64,000 nt of DNA, taken from positions 62,001-126,000 of the forward strand of contig CAWJAJ010000017.1 in the NCBI GenBank assembly GCA_963840805.1, written 5' to 3'. A model generated the notes under the pieces. The model was not told the origin of the DNA, ran no database searches, and worked only from the letters and a program-made list of their open reading frames with translations. Position numbers and translations under genes: made by a program. Below, one piece after another: positions 27,880 to 36,053 of the stretch (positions within the stretch are counted from its first letter, which is position 1; each line of letters begins with the position of its first letter). The DNA is from CADEEN01 sp963840805 (GTDB lineage: Bacteria; Pseudomonadota; Gammaproteobacteria; Burkholderiales; Burkholderiaceae_C).

Positions 27880-27988
27880 TCCCGCCGGGCCGCCCCAAGG
27901 GAGGCCTGAGCCCCTGGGGCCACGAAGGGGCCCTTGCTGGGCCCTGGGGGCAGCGACGCGGCGAAGCCGCTAGCTTGGGGGTTCTTCA
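27880..27988 (-). repeat. Stop-anchored hairpin repeat between pyrR and pyrB
   Basis: On the minus strand the pyrR stop TGA is followed by AGAACCCCCAAGCTAGCGGC with a GCGGC-TTC-GCCGC stem, then several GGGGCC/GGCCCC pairs and CTTGGGGCGGCCCGGCGGG before pyrB. It is longer than the other copies because of the extra paired GGGCCC segments, and could act as a pyrimidine-operon attenuator, though I see no uridine-rich run. Confidence 0.6.
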
Positions 27989-28504
27989 TGGCGCGCCTTC
28001 TTGCTCGACCCGGAACGAGAACCGGCCCTGGTCATCGCGTGCCAGCGACAGGCGCTGCCCGGGCGCCATCGCCACGCGCGCGGCGGCGAACGCCGGCTCG
28101 ATCGGCAATTCGCGGCCACCGCGGTCGACCAGCACCGCCAGCGCCACCCCGGCCGGGCGCCCGAAGTCGTACAGCTCGTTGATGACGGCACGGATGGTGC
28201 GGCCGGTGTAGAGCACGTCGTCGATGAGCAGGATGCGCTGGCCTTCGATCGCGAAGGGCAGCTTGGTCGCACCGGCACCGGCGGCCAGACCACGCTCGCC
28301 GAAATCATCCCGGTGCAGGGCACTCGAGATCACGCCCGGCTCGCCGGGCAGGCCGAGATCGGCATGCAGCCGCGCGGCCAGCCAGGCGCCGCCCGACCAG
28401 ATACCGACCAGCGCCGCATCGGGCATCGCGCCGAGCAGGCCGCGCACGCCCTGGCGCAGCGCGGCGTACAGCGCTTCGGCGTCGAGGTTGAGGGTCGTGG
28501 TCAA
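27986..28504 (-). CDS. pyrR: Bifunctional pyr operon regulator / uracil phosphoribosyltransferase
   Basis: 172 residues. A phosphoribosyltransferase fold with the PRPP loop ILLIDDVLYTGRTIRAVINEL and the PyrR-like HRDDFGERG segment. PyrR regulates pyr genes and may salvage uracil; in this lineage RNA binding is not demonstrated. The likely start is TTG at 28504 (read as Met, then TTTLNLDAEALY). No ATG lies nearby in frame. It is separated from ruvX upstream by a partial repeat and precedes pyrB. Confidence 0.88.
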   Translation of the reverse strand: MTTTLNLDAEALYAALRQGVRGLLGAMPDAALVGIWSGGAWLAARLHADLGLPGEPGVISSALHRDDFGERGLAAGAGATKLPFAIEGQRILLIDDVLYTGRTIRAVINELYDFGRPAGVALAVLVDRGGRELPIEPAFAAARVAMAPGQRLSLARDDQGRFSFRVEQEGAP

Positions 28505-28509
28505 GGCAG

Positions 28510-28586
28510 CCCCCCGTCTGCGCTGGCGCGGGCCGGCGTGGGAGCGGCCCGGCGCTCGGCCTGCGGCACTGGTGACGCCAAATGAC
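28510..28586 (-). repeat. Partial stop-anchored repeat between ruvX and pyrR
   Basis: The segment shares the GCCGAGCGCCGGGCCGCTCCC block with other copies, but the CCCCAAGC part next to the stop is missing. It looks like a decayed or diverged family member. Confidence 0.45.
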
Positions 28587-29006
28587 TCATGCGGAGTGTT
28601 CCCGGAAATGCTGTTCGAGGATCAGCGCCGCCGAAGCGGCATCGACATCGGCCGCGCCGCCGGCCAGGGCCTCTGTCGTCGTGTAGCGCTCGTCGACTTC
28701 GTGCACCGCCAGACCGAAGCGGCCGTGCAGTTGGCGCGCAAAGCGCTGGGCACGACGCGTATTGTCGTGCGCCGCGCCGTCGGGGTGGCGCGGCACGCCG
28801 ACCACCAACGCGGCGGGCTGCCACTCGGCGAGCAGGGCCGCGATGGTGGCGAAGAGCGCGTCGTTGCCGCCATGGGCCAGCGTCGTCAGTGGTGTCGCCG
28901 TGCGCGTCAGCGAGTTACCGCTGGCGACGCCGATCCGCTGGGTGCCGAAATCGAAAGCCAGAAACAACGACGGCGCGGCAGCGGGAGCCCGCGCAGCACC
29001 GTTCAT
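28587..29006 (-). CDS. ruvX: Holliday junction resolvase-like protein RuvX/YqgF
   Basis: 139 residues with an RNase H-like fold. FLAFDFGTQRIGVASGN carries the first catalytic Asp, VVGVPRHPDG and VHEVDERYTTTEA follow, and the C-terminal DAASAALILEQH carries the last Asp. In Escherichia coli YqgF takes part in 16S rRNA 5'-end maturation. The ATG at 29006 overlaps the yqgE stop as ATGA, the usual yqgE-yqgF pair, and pyrR follows. Confidence 0.93.
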   Translation of the reverse strand: MNGAARAPAAAPSLFLAFDFGTQRIGVASGNSLTRTATPLTTLAHGGNDALFATIAALLAEWQPAALVVGVPRHPDGAAHDNTRRAQRFARQLHGRFGLAVHEVDERYTTTEALAGGAADVDAASAALILEQHFREHSA

Positions 29007-29587
29007 GCGTGGCCCGCCTCCTGGCTGAGCATGCGCGGGTCGATACCGAGCAGCGACAGCGCGCGGTCGTAGCGCAACTCGATCGGCGTGTCGAAGATCA
29101 CTTCGGGCCGGGCGTCGACCGTCAGCCAGCCATTGCGGCCGAGTTCGTCTTCGAGTTGGCCGGCGCCCCAGCCGCTGTAGCCCAGCGTGACCAGGATCTT
29201 CTTCGGCCCGGCGCCGTGCGACAGCGCCTCGAGCACGTCCTTGCTGGTGGTCATGTCCAGCCCGCCGCCGGGGATCGCCAGCGTCGAGCTGTACGGGCTG
29301 GCGGCGTCCGACAGGCGCTCGTGCAGCACGAAGCCGCGCTCGGTCTGCACCGGGCCGCCGAAATACACCGGTGCGTCGGCCAGGTCGTCGCGCGTCAGGC
29401 TCAGTTCGACCTTCTCGAACAGGTTCTTCAGCTTGATGTCGATCGGCTTGTTGATCACCAGGCCGAGCGCACCCTTTTCGTTGTGCTCGCACAGGTAGAC
29501 CACCGCGCCGGCAAAGGTCTCGTCGGCCATACCGGGCATGGCGATCAGGAACTGGTTGGTGAGGTTGATGCGGCCGGCGTCTGCCAT
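29003..29587 (-). CDS. yqgE: YqgE/AlgH family protein (DUF179)
   Basis: 194 residues. Typical segments are LTNQFLIAMPGMADETF, VYLCEHNEKGALGLVINKP, FGGPVQTERGFVLH and LGYSGWGAGQLEDEL. The molecular function is not known. The gene nearly always precedes ruvX in proteobacteria, as here with an ATGA overlap. The start is ATG at 29587. Confidence 0.94.
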   Translation of the reverse strand: MADAGRINLTNQFLIAMPGMADETFAGAVVYLCEHNEKGALGLVINKPIDIKLKNLFEKVELSLTRDDLADAPVYFGGPVQTERGFVLHERLSDAASPYSSTLAIPGGGLDMTTSKDVLEALSHGAGPKKILVTLGYSGWGAGQLEDELGRNGWLTVDARPEVIFDTPIELRYDRALSLLGIDPRMLSQEAGHA

Positions 29588-29647
29588 GGTGTCCCGATTC
29601 TATCGACTGGCCGCGCGCCGCGCCGACGCTGCACCGACAATCCCGCC

Positions 29648-30841
29648 ATGGCCGCCGCCGCCCCGCCCACCCCAGCCGCCGAGCGCTTTTTCGCCCGCCT
29701 GGCGCACCACCTCGTGCAGGGCAGCCTGGCCAAGCTGGTGCTGGCCAAGTACCACGGCCCGGCGGCCGACCTGGTGCGCGTGACAGTGCGCCCGCTGATG
29801 TTGCGCGAGGTGCCGCACCTGAGCTTCGTCTATACCCACACCACGCGCGACGTCACGCACAACCACTCCGTGGCCGACGGGGTTGCCGCTTTGCGTGTGC
29901 TCGTCGGCGCCGAATTCGCCCACGCCCACCTGCTGGCGGCCGGCGAAGACCTCGAGCTGCGCTTCACGAAGCGCGGCAAGGCCAGCCTGCATCAGTCCGC
30001 CAATGCGCGCGCCGCCATCGAGCCGCAGGCGCACGACCGCGAGAAGCACCGCCACGTCCCGCTGGACACGCCGTTTCTCGCGGCTCTCGGAGTGACCACG
30101 CCCGGCGGCGACCTGGTGCCATCGATGGCGCGCAAGTTCAGGCAGATCAACAAGTTCGTCGAGGTGCTCGACCATGCGCTGCAGGCCTCGCCGCTGCGAG
30201 CGCAGGCGCACCTGCGTGTCGCCGATTTCGGCAGCGGCAAGGGCTACCTGACCTTCGCGGTGCACCACCATCTGCGCCATACGCTGGGCCGCGATGCGGT
30301 GGTCACCGGGGTCGAGCTGCGACCCGAGCTGGTGCGGCTTTGCAGCGACGCAGCCGCACGGCTGGCGCTGGACGGGCTGCGCTTCGAGCAAGGCGACGTG
30401 CGCGAGCGGCCGGTCGAACCGCTCGACATCATGATCGCGCTGCACGCCTGCGACACCGCCACCGATGTCGCGATCCACCTCGGCATTCGCGCCGGCGCGG
30501 CGCTGATCGTCTGTTCGCCGTGCTGCCACAAGCAGTTGCGGCCGCAATTGACGAGCCCGCCGGTGATGGCGCCGATGCTGCAGCACGGCATCCACCTCGG
30601 CCAGCAGGCCGAGATGCTCACCGACAGCCTGCGCGCGCTGCTGTTGCAGGCCCATGGCTACGACACCCAGGTGTTCGAGTTCGTCAGCCTCGAGCACACC
30701 AGCAAGAACAAGATGATCCTGGCCGTCAAGCGCGAGCAACCACTGCCGGCCGAGCCGGTGCTGGCGCAGATCCGCGCCCTCAAGGACTTCTACGCCGTGC
30801 GCGAGCATTGCCTGGAAACGCTGCTCGGCGCGGATCGATGA
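29648..30841 (+). CDS. SAM-dependent methyltransferase, GSTCD/TRM13-like
   Basis: 397 residues. The C-terminal half is a Rossmann methyltransferase with motif I VADFGSGKGYLTFAVHHHL, acidic loop VTGVELRPELVRLC, and CSPCCHKQL, a Cys-pair motif seen in the family that includes GSTCD-like proteins. The N-terminal part is a separate domain (SFVYTHTTRDVTHNHSVADG). The substrate is unknown. The start is ATG at 29648. Its stop overlaps the photolyase start as ATGA, so the two are coupled. Confidence 0.82.
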   Translation: MAAAAPPTPAAERFFARLAHHLVQGSLAKLVLAKYHGPAADLVRVTVRPLMLREVPHLSFVYTHTTRDVTHNHSVADGVAALRVLVGAEFAHAHLLAAGEDLELRFTKRGKASLHQSANARAAIEPQAHDREKHRHVPLDTPFLAALGVTTPGGDLVPSMARKFRQINKFVEVLDHALQASPLRAQAHLRVADFGSGKGYLTFAVHHHLRHTLGRDAVVTGVELRPELVRLCSDAAARLALDGLRFEQGDVRERPVEPLDIMIALHACDTATDVAIHLGIRAGAALIVCSPCCHKQLRPQLTSPPVMAPMLQHGIHLGQQAEMLTDSLRALLLQAHGYDTQVFEFVSLEHTSKNKMILAVKREQPLPAEPVLAQIRALKDFYAVREHCLETLLGADR

Positions 30842-32319
30842 ACAGCAAGCCGCTCGACACCGCGCTGGTCTGGTTGCGCCGCGACCTGCGCGCCGACGAC
30901 AACGCCGCGCTGTACCACGCGCTGCGCGCCGCACGCCGGGTCTGGTGCGCGTTCGTCTTCGACAACGCGATCCTGGATGCGCTGCCGCGCGCGGATCGCC
31001 GGGTCGAATTCATCCGCGACAGCCTGCTCGGCCTGGATGCGCAGTTGCGCGCGCTGGCGGCCTCGCACGGCATCGAGGGGGTGGCGCTGCTGGTGCGGCA
31101 CGGCCACGCCGTGCAGGCCCTGCCGCAACTGGCCGCCCAGCTGCACGTGCAGGCGGTGTACGCCAACCACGACGACGATCCGAACGCGCTGGCGCGCGAT
31201 GCCCACGTGCGCGGCGCGCTCGCCACGGCCGGCATCGCGCTGCACACCAGCAAGGACCACGTGGTGTTCGAGCGCAGCGAGGTGCTGACGCAGAGCGGCA
31301 ACCCCTACAGCGTTTTCACGCCCTACAAGAACGCCTGGCTGAAGAAGCTCGAGCCGTATTACCTGAAGGCCTACCCGGTGGCGCACCACGCGGCCGCACT
31401 GGCCGCCGTGCCGCCGGGCGTGAGCACCGGCGTGCCGACGCTGGCCGAGATCGGGTTCGAGGCGACGGACTTGCACACGCTCAAGATGCCCAGCGGCAGC
31501 GCCGGCGCCCAGGAATTGCTGGCCGACTTCCTCGGCCGCATCGACCGTTACGCCGACACGCGAGACTTCCCGGCGGTCAAGGGCCCGAGCTACCTATCGA
31601 CGCACCTGCGCTTCGGTACGGTGTCGGTGCGCCAGCTCGCTCGCGAGGCCTGGCGGCGCAGCCAGGCGGGTTCGCGCGGCGCCGAGGTCTGGCTGTCGGA
31701 GCTGATCTGGCGCGACTTCTATCACCAGGTGCTGCACCACCATCCGCATGTGGTCGCGCACGCATTCAAACCGGAGTACGACCGCATCCACTGGGAACAT
31801 GGCAAGCATGCCGAGGTGCTGTTCGCCGCGTGGTGCGAGGGCCGCACCGGCTATCCGCTCGTCGACGCCGCGATGCACCAGATCAACCACACCGGCTACA
31901 TGCACAACCGCCTGCGCATGGTGGTGGCCAGCTTCCTGGTCAAGGACCTCGGCATCGACTGGCGCTGGGGCGAACGCTACTTCGCCGAAAAACTCAACGA
32001 CTTCGACCTCGCCGCCAACAACGGCGGCTGGCAATGGGCGGCGTCGACCGGCTGCGATGCACAGCCGTACTTCCGCATCTTCAACCCGGTGTCGCAGAGC
32101 GAGAAGTTCGATGCCGACGGCAAGTTCATCCGCCGTTACCTGCCGGCACTGGCCGGGCTGCCCGACAAGCTGATTCACGCCCCCTGGCTGGCACGGCCGA
32201 TCGACCTGGCCGCGGCGGCGCTCGAACTCGGCCGCGACTACCCACGGCCGGTCATGCAGCACGAGGCCGCCCGCACCAAGACGCTCGAGCGCTACGCGGT
32301 GGTCCGAACCGCGCGCTGA
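30838..32319 (+). CDS. phrB: Deoxyribodipyrimidine photolyase
   Basis: 493 residues. An FAD enzyme that uses light to split cyclobutane pyrimidine dimers. The N-terminal photolyase domain starts with LVWLRRDLRADDNAAL. The FAD-binding half has WLSELIWRDFYHQVL, GRTGYPLVDAAMHQINHTGY, MHNRLRMVVASFLVKDL and the tryptophan-rich NNGGWQWAASTGCDAQPYFR. Length and motifs fit class I CPD photolyases. The ATG overlaps the upstream methyltransferase stop. It converges on tatC with a 12-base gap. Confidence 0.95.
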   Translation: MNSKPLDTALVWLRRDLRADDNAALYHALRAARRVWCAFVFDNAILDALPRADRRVEFIRDSLLGLDAQLRALAASHGIEGVALLVRHGHAVQALPQLAAQLHVQAVYANHDDDPNALARDAHVRGALATAGIALHTSKDHVVFERSEVLTQSGNPYSVFTPYKNAWLKKLEPYYLKAYPVAHHAAALAAVPPGVSTGVPTLAEIGFEATDLHTLKMPSGSAGAQELLADFLGRIDRYADTRDFPAVKGPSYLSTHLRFGTVSVRQLAREAWRRSQAGSRGAEVWLSELIWRDFYHQVLHHHPHVVAHAFKPEYDRIHWEHGKHAEVLFAAWCEGRTGYPLVDAAMHQINHTGYMHNRLRMVVASFLVKDLGIDWRWGERYFAEKLNDFDLAANNGGWQWAASTGCDAQPYFRIFNPVSQSEKFDADGKFIRRYLPALAGLPDKLIHAPWLARPIDLAAAALELGRDYPRPVMQHEAARTKTLERYAVVRTAR

Positions 32320-32331
32320 AGATCGCGCACG

Positions 32332-33120
32332 TCAGGCCGCCTTCTCGCCCTCGGCGTCGGGTGCCTTGGTGTGCTTGATGAACAGGTGCGCGGCCCAGAT
32401 GCCGACCTCGTAGAGCAGGCACATCGGGATCGCCAGCGCCAGCTGGGAGACCACGTCGGGCGGCGTGATGACGGCGGCGATGATGAAGGCCAGCACGATG
32501 AAGTAGCCGCGGAAGGCCTTGAGCTTTTCGAGGCTGACCAGCCCGATGCGCGCCAGCACGATGACCACGATCGGCACCTCGAAGGCGGCACCGAAGGCGA
32601 TGAACATCGTCAGCACGAAGCCGAGATAGGCCTCGATGTCGGGCGCCGCGGTGATGCTCTTCGGCGCGAAGCCCTGGATGAACTTGAAGACCTGGCCGAA
32701 GACGAAGAAGTAGCAGAAGGCCACGCCGACGAAGAACAGCAGCGTGCTCGACACCACCAGCGGCAGCACCAGCTTCTTCTCGTGGCTGTACAGGCCCGGC
32801 GCGACGAACGACCAAGCCTGGTACAGCACCACCGGCAGTGCCAGCAGGAAGGCCGCCATCAGCGTGATCTTCAACGGCACGATGAACGGCGAGATGACGT
32901 TGGTCGCGATCAGCGTCGCGCCCTTGGGCAGCGCAGCCACCAGCGGCGCGGCCATCAGGTCGTACAGGCCGGCGGGTCCCGGCCACAGGCACAGCACGCC
33001 GAAGGCGATGCCGACCGCGAGCAGCGCCCGGATCAGGCGGTCGCGCAACTCGACGAGGTGCGAGACGAACGGCTGCTCGGTGCCGGCGAGTTCGTCTTCC
33101 TTGTTGCCCGGGCTGCTCAT
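32332..33120 (-). CDS. tatC: Sec-independent translocase subunit TatC
   Basis: A 262-residue six-helix membrane protein of the twin-arginine translocase that recognises RR signal peptides. Conserved features are FVSHLVELRDRLIRALLAVG near the N-terminus, FIVPLKITLMAAFLLALPVVLY, and FGAAFEVPIVVIVLARIGLV with the key Glu. The start ATG at 33120 overlaps the tatB stop as ATGA. It ends the hisI-hisE-DUF4870-hinT-tatA-tatB-tatC run. Confidence 0.96.
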   Translation of the reverse strand: MSSPGNKEDELAGTEQPFVSHLVELRDRLIRALLAVGIAFGVLCLWPGPAGLYDLMAAPLVAALPKGATLIATNVISPFIVPLKITLMAAFLLALPVVLYQAWSFVAPGLYSHEKKLVLPLVVSSTLLFFVGVAFCYFFVFGQVFKFIQGFAPKSITAAPDIEAYLGFVLTMFIAFGAAFEVPIVVIVLARIGLVSLEKLKAFRGYFIVLAFIIAAVITPPDVVSQLALAIPMCLLYEVGIWAAHLFIKHTKAPDAEGEKAA

Positions 33121-33608
33121 TTGCCGAGCGGCCGCGGTCGGAAACGGGCCACTCGCGCCGCGCCCGACAAGGCCTTGGTACGGATGCCCTGGCGCTGCTT
33201 GTACCAGGCCGGCATCGCGCCGCGCTTCAGGCGCCAGTTCTTCTTCGGGTGCCGGTATTCGGGCGGCGGCGTCGCCAGGGCGCCGTCTTCGCCCGCGGTG
33301 GTCGCCGCCGCGGCGGGCGGCAGGCCATCTTCCCAGCTGCGTTGAAGTTCAGTGGTGGCCGCGTTCATCTCGCGGTTGACGGTCTGTTCGACGTCGCGCG
33401 CCGCGCCCTCGAACTCGCTCTTCATCTTCTGCAATTCTTCGAGTTCGATCGAGCGGTTGACCTCGGCCTTGACGTCGGCCACGTAGCGCTGGGCCTTGCC
33501 GATCATGTGACCGACGGTGCGCGCGACGCGCGGCAGCTTCTCCGGCCCGATGACGATCAGTGCCACCGCGCCGATCAGCGCAATCTTGTCGAAACCGAAG
33601 TCGATCAT
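33117..33608 (-). CDS. tatB: Sec-independent translocase subunit TatB
   Basis: 163 residues: a short periplasmic start, one membrane helix (IALIGAVALIVIGPEKLP) and an amphipathic helix (RVARTVGHMIGKAQRYVADVK) with a charged tail. The GPEKLPRVAR hinge is the TatB hallmark. The stop overlaps tatC. A stop-anchored repeat lies between tatA and tatB, so tatB may be expressed at a different level. Confidence 0.95.
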   Translation of the reverse strand: MIDFGFDKIALIGAVALIVIGPEKLPRVARTVGHMIGKAQRYVADVKAEVNRSIELEELQKMKSEFEGAARDVEQTVNREMNAATTELQRSWEDGLPPAAAATTAGEDGALATPPPEYRHPKKNWRLKRGAMPAWYKQRQGIRTKALSGAARVARFRPRPLGK

Positions 33609-33641
33609 GGAGTCAGCAGGACTTCAGTGCCACAGCGCAAG

Positions 33642-33724
33642 TGACCGCAGGCCAGCGCCGGGCCGCTCCCCAGCGGCCTGCGCTCCCCCTGGGGGGCGAC
33701 GCCGGAGGCGTCTTGGGGCCGTCA
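33642..33724 (-). repeat. Stop-anchored hairpin repeat between tatA and tatB
   Basis: Six bases after the tatA stop the minus strand reads GACGGCCCCAAGACGCC, a GACGCC-TCC-GGCGTC stem, CCCCCCAGGGGG, and the GGCCGCTGGGGAGCGGCC hairpin with CGGCGCTGGCCTG. It is one of the most complete family members. Confidence 0.7.
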
Positions 33725-33729
33725 TTGCT

Positions 33730-33978
33730 TCAGGACTTTGTCTTCGCTTCGACGTCGACAGTGTTCGCGTCGGCCGCCTTCTGGGTGGCTGTCACCTGCT
33801 GCGTGGGCGCCGCGGCGCCACCTTCGGGCGTCGCTTCGCCGCCGGACTTCATGCCGTCCTTGAAGCCCTTGACCGCACCGCCGAGGTCCGAGCCGATGTT
33901 CTTCAGCTTCTTGGTGCCGAAGATCAGCACCACCACCAATAGCACGATCAGCCAATGCCAAATGCTGAACGATCCCAT
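33730..33978 (-). CDS. tatA: Sec-independent translocase subunit TatA
   Basis: 82 residues. The N-terminal helix SIWHWLIVLLVVVLIFGTKK and the FGTKKLKNIGSDLGGAVKGF hinge and amphipathic helix identify TatA, the pore-forming subunit. The C-terminus ends VDVEAKTKS, common in Burkholderiales. The start is ATG at 33978. The next shift of frame would run into the repeat and is not used. Confidence 0.95.
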   Translation of the reverse strand: MGSFSIWHWLIVLLVVVLIFGTKKLKNIGSDLGGAVKGFKDGMKSGGEATPEGGAAAPTQQVTATQKAADANTVDVEAKTKS

Positions 33979-34054
33979 GACGTTCTCCGACGAAGACTCA
34001 ATGTGGGGATTCTAGGTCAGCCCCACCCCAGCCGTGGCGCCGGGGACGCGGTGA

Positions 34055-34402
34055 TCACCCTTTGGCCCAGGGACGCGGCCCGCCCATCACGTGCATGTGC
34101 AGGTGCTGCACTTCCTGGCGGCCGTCCGGCCCGGTGTTGATGACATGGCGGTAGCCGTTGGTGATGCCCAATTCCAACATCAACCGGCTGCTCAAGACCA
34201 TCATGCGGCCCAGCAGGTCCGCGTGTTCCGGGCCGACGTCGACCATCGACACCAGATGCCGCTTCGGGATGATCAGGATGTGCACCGGCGCCCAGGGGTG
34301 GATGTCGTGAAAAGCCAGCATCTGCTCGTCTTCGTAGGCTTTCCTGGCCGGGATCTGGCCGGCGACGATCTTGCAGAAGATGCAATTCGGATCGGCGGAC
34401 AT
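34055..34402 (-). CDS. hinT: Histidine triad nucleotide-binding protein (HinT family)
   Basis: 115 residues. The HIT motif HLHMHVMGG is near the C-terminus with CIFCKIVAGQIPA at the start and HPWAPVHILIIPKRH in the middle. HinT proteins hydrolyse adenosine phosphoramidates. The start is ATG at 34402. The gene lies between DUF4870 and tatA in the conserved hisIE-tat neighbourhood. Confidence 0.93.
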   Translation of the reverse strand: MSADPNCIFCKIVAGQIPARKAYEDEQMLAFHDIHPWAPVHILIIPKRHLVSMVDVGPEHADLLGRMMVLSSRLMLELGITNGYRHVINTGPDGRQEVQHLHMHVMGGPRPWAKG

Positions 34403-34428
34403 GCGACGGGTTCCCTTCAGTCGTCGGT

Positions 34429-34803
34429 TCAGGCGATCGGCGACGGCATCACCGGCTTGCCGTCGTTCAACTTGAGCCAGCCCTTGACGACGCGATAGAT
34501 GGCCCAGACCCAGGCCACGAACAGCACGATCACGCCCAGGCCGAGCGCGAAGATCAGGATGAAACCGAGCACGCCCCACAGCAGGCCCCACCAGAAGGTG
34601 CGGATCTGCCAATTGAAATGGCTCTCGTAGAGCGTGCCGGCGACGTCGTCGCGCTTGACGTAATTGATGATCAGCCCGACCAGCGCCGTCACGCCGAAGG
34701 CGAAGCTCAACGCCTGCAGCGCGTAGACCACCGTCGTGATGGTCTTCAGGCTGGCCAACTCTTCGCTCGTCTTGCCCGAGCCGGCATCGACCACGGTATT
34801 CAT
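34429..34803 (-). CDS. DUF4870-like small membrane protein
   Basis: 124 residues with three hydrophobic helices (TTVVYALQALSFAFGVTALV, WWGLLWGVLGFILIFAL, IVLFVAWVWAIYRVV) and the YVKRDDVAGTLYESHFNWQIR loop typical of DUF4870-like proteins. The function is unknown. ATG at 34803 overlaps the hisE stop as TGATG, so it is part of the histidine-tat transcript. Confidence 0.85.
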   Translation of the reverse strand: MNTVVDAGSGKTSEELASLKTITTVVYALQALSFAFGVTALVGLIINYVKRDDVAGTLYESHFNWQIRTFWWGLLWGVLGFILIFALGLGVIVLFVAWVWAIYRVVKGWLKLNDGKPVMPSPIA

Positions 34804-35153
34804 CAGCTGCCCTCCTCGTCACGGCTTTGCGCCTTGCGCAAGGCGAATTCCTCGAGGCCCGACCGGCCCTCGCGGCGCTCGAGTTCGGCCAGCACGTCGG
34901 CCGGCTTCAGGCCGAACTGTGCCAGCGCGATCATCGAATGGAACCACAGATCGGCGACCTCGCCGACCAGCCGATCGCGGGCGCCGTCCTTGGCCGCCAT
35001 CACGACCTCGGTGGCTTCTTCGCCGACCTTCTTCAGGATCGCATCGGTGCCCTTGTGAAACAGCCGCGCAACGTAGCTTTTGTCCGGGTCGCCGCCGCGG
35101 CGGGCCTCGATCGCCGCGGCCAGCCGCGCGAGGGTGTCGTTGCCGGTCGTCAT
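34803..35153 (-). CDS. hisE: Phosphoribosyl-ATP pyrophosphatase
   Basis: 116 residues. Second step of histidine synthesis, cleaving PR-ATP to PR-AMP. The MazG-like catalytic motif KVGEEATEVVMAAKDG and VGEVADLWFHSMIAL provide the metal-binding Glu/Asp residues. The ATG at 35153 overlaps the hisI stop as ATGA. Confidence 0.95.
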   Translation of the reverse strand: MTTGNDTLARLAAAIEARRGGDPDKSYVARLFHKGTDAILKKVGEEATEVVMAAKDGARDRLVGEVADLWFHSMIALAQFGLKPADVLAELERREGRSGLEEFALRKAQSRDEEGS

Positions 35154-35548
35154 TTGTAGATGGCCTCCGGGTCCTTGAGCACCGGCTCGATGCTCTGCCA
35201 AACGTTGCCCTCGAGCTTCTGAAAGAAGCACGAATGGCGACCGGTGTGGCAGGCAATCGAAGGGGTCGCGGGATCGTGGCCGAGCTGCGTGACCTTCAGC
35301 AGCACGACGTCGTTGTCGCAATCGAGGCGGATCTCGTGCACCTGCTGCACATGGCCGGAGGCCTCGCCCTTGGCCCACAGCCGCTGCCGCGAACGGCTCC
35401 AGTAGACGGCGCGGCCGAGTTCGGCGGTCTGCGCCAGCGCGTCGCGGTTCATGAAGGCGAACATCAGCACGTCGTTGCTGCCGACTTCCTGCGCGATCAC
35501 CGGCACGAGGCCGTCGCGGTCCCACTTCACGGCGTCCAACCAGTCCAT
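35150..35548 (-). CDS. hisI: Phosphoribosyl-AMP cyclohydrolase
   Basis: 132 residues. Third step of histidine synthesis. The zinc and magnesium ligands are visible: EIRLDCDNDVVLLKV and CHTGRHSCFF, together with YWSRSRQRLWAKGEASGH. The start is ATG at 35548. It leads the hisE-DUF4870-hinT-tatABC run, with only ten bases to the upstream Nudix gene stop. Confidence 0.95.
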   Translation of the reverse strand: MDWLDAVKWDRDGLVPVIAQEVGSNDVLMFAFMNRDALAQTAELGRAVYWSRSRQRLWAKGEASGHVQQVHEIRLDCDNDVVLLKVTQLGHDPATPSIACHTGRHSCFFQKLEGNVWQSIEPVLKDPEAIYK

Positions 35549-35557
35549 GCAGGCAGT

Positions 35558-35977
35558 TTAGTGCGTGGCGCCGCCAAAACCGCGCTCGTCGGCCAGCCAG
35601 GTCAGCACCGGCAAGGTGCCCGGCAGCAACGGCGCCACGTCGACAGGCAGCGTCTGCCAGGCCATCTGCTGGGCCTCGCGCATCTCGAAGTCACCGTGCC
35701 AGGCGAAGACCTTGCAGAAGTGCAGGCGCACCAGCGCGTGCGGGTAGTCGTGCAGCGTCGTCCTCCAGGGCTGCGCGGCGCCGATCGTGATGCCGAGTTC
35801 CTCGTGCAGTTCGCGCCGCAGCGCGGCCTCGATCGACTCGCCGGCCTCGACCTTGCCGCCCGGGAACTCCCAGTGGCCGGCGTAGACCTTGCCCGCCGGG
35901 CGCGAGGTGATGAGGAAGCGCCCCTCGGTATCGATCAACACACCGACGGCCACATCGACCGGCTCGCGTTCAGTCAT
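35558..35977 (-). CDS. Nudix hydrolase, MutT-like
   Basis: 139 residues. The Nudix box GGKVEAGESIEAALRRELHEELGI starts near residue 40 and fits GX5EX7REUXEEXGU. AGHWEFPGGK precedes it, as in MutT, which hydrolyses 8-oxo-dGTP to prevent mutation. The exact substrate is not proven by sequence. The start is ATG at 35977. A repeat separates it from the upstream ATPase gene. Confidence 0.88.
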   Translation of the reverse strand: MTEREPVDVAVGVLIDTEGRFLITSRPAGKVYAGHWEFPGGKVEAGESIEAALRRELHEELGITIGAAQPWRTTLHDYPHALVRLHFCKVFAWHGDFEMREAQQMAWQTLPVDVAPLLPGTLPVLTWLADERGFGGATH

Positions 35978-35984
35978 GGCAATG

Positions 35985-36053
35985 CCCGCCCGGCCGCCCG
36001 AAGGGCATTGAGCCCCCTTGGGGGGTAGCGAACGAAGTGAGCTTGGGGGCTCA
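35985..36053 (-). repeat. Stop-anchored hairpin repeat between the ATPase and Nudix genes
   Basis: The ATPase stop TGA opens the element on the minus strand: GCCCCCAAGCTCACTTCG with a GCTCACTTCGTTCGC loop, CCCCCCAAGGGGG, and CGGGCGGCCGGGC. The apical loop again has the CTTCG type seen in other copies. Confidence 0.65.

Noticed and set aside
27986..28504. A repeat-encoded upstream ATG start for pyrR
   Set aside because: Upstream in-frame sequence is repeat-derived. The TTG at 28504 gives the standard PyrR N-terminus.
22181..28586. Stop-anchored repeats as classic Rho-independent terminators
   Set aside because: They lie inside operons and lack T-tracts. They are better listed as repeats.
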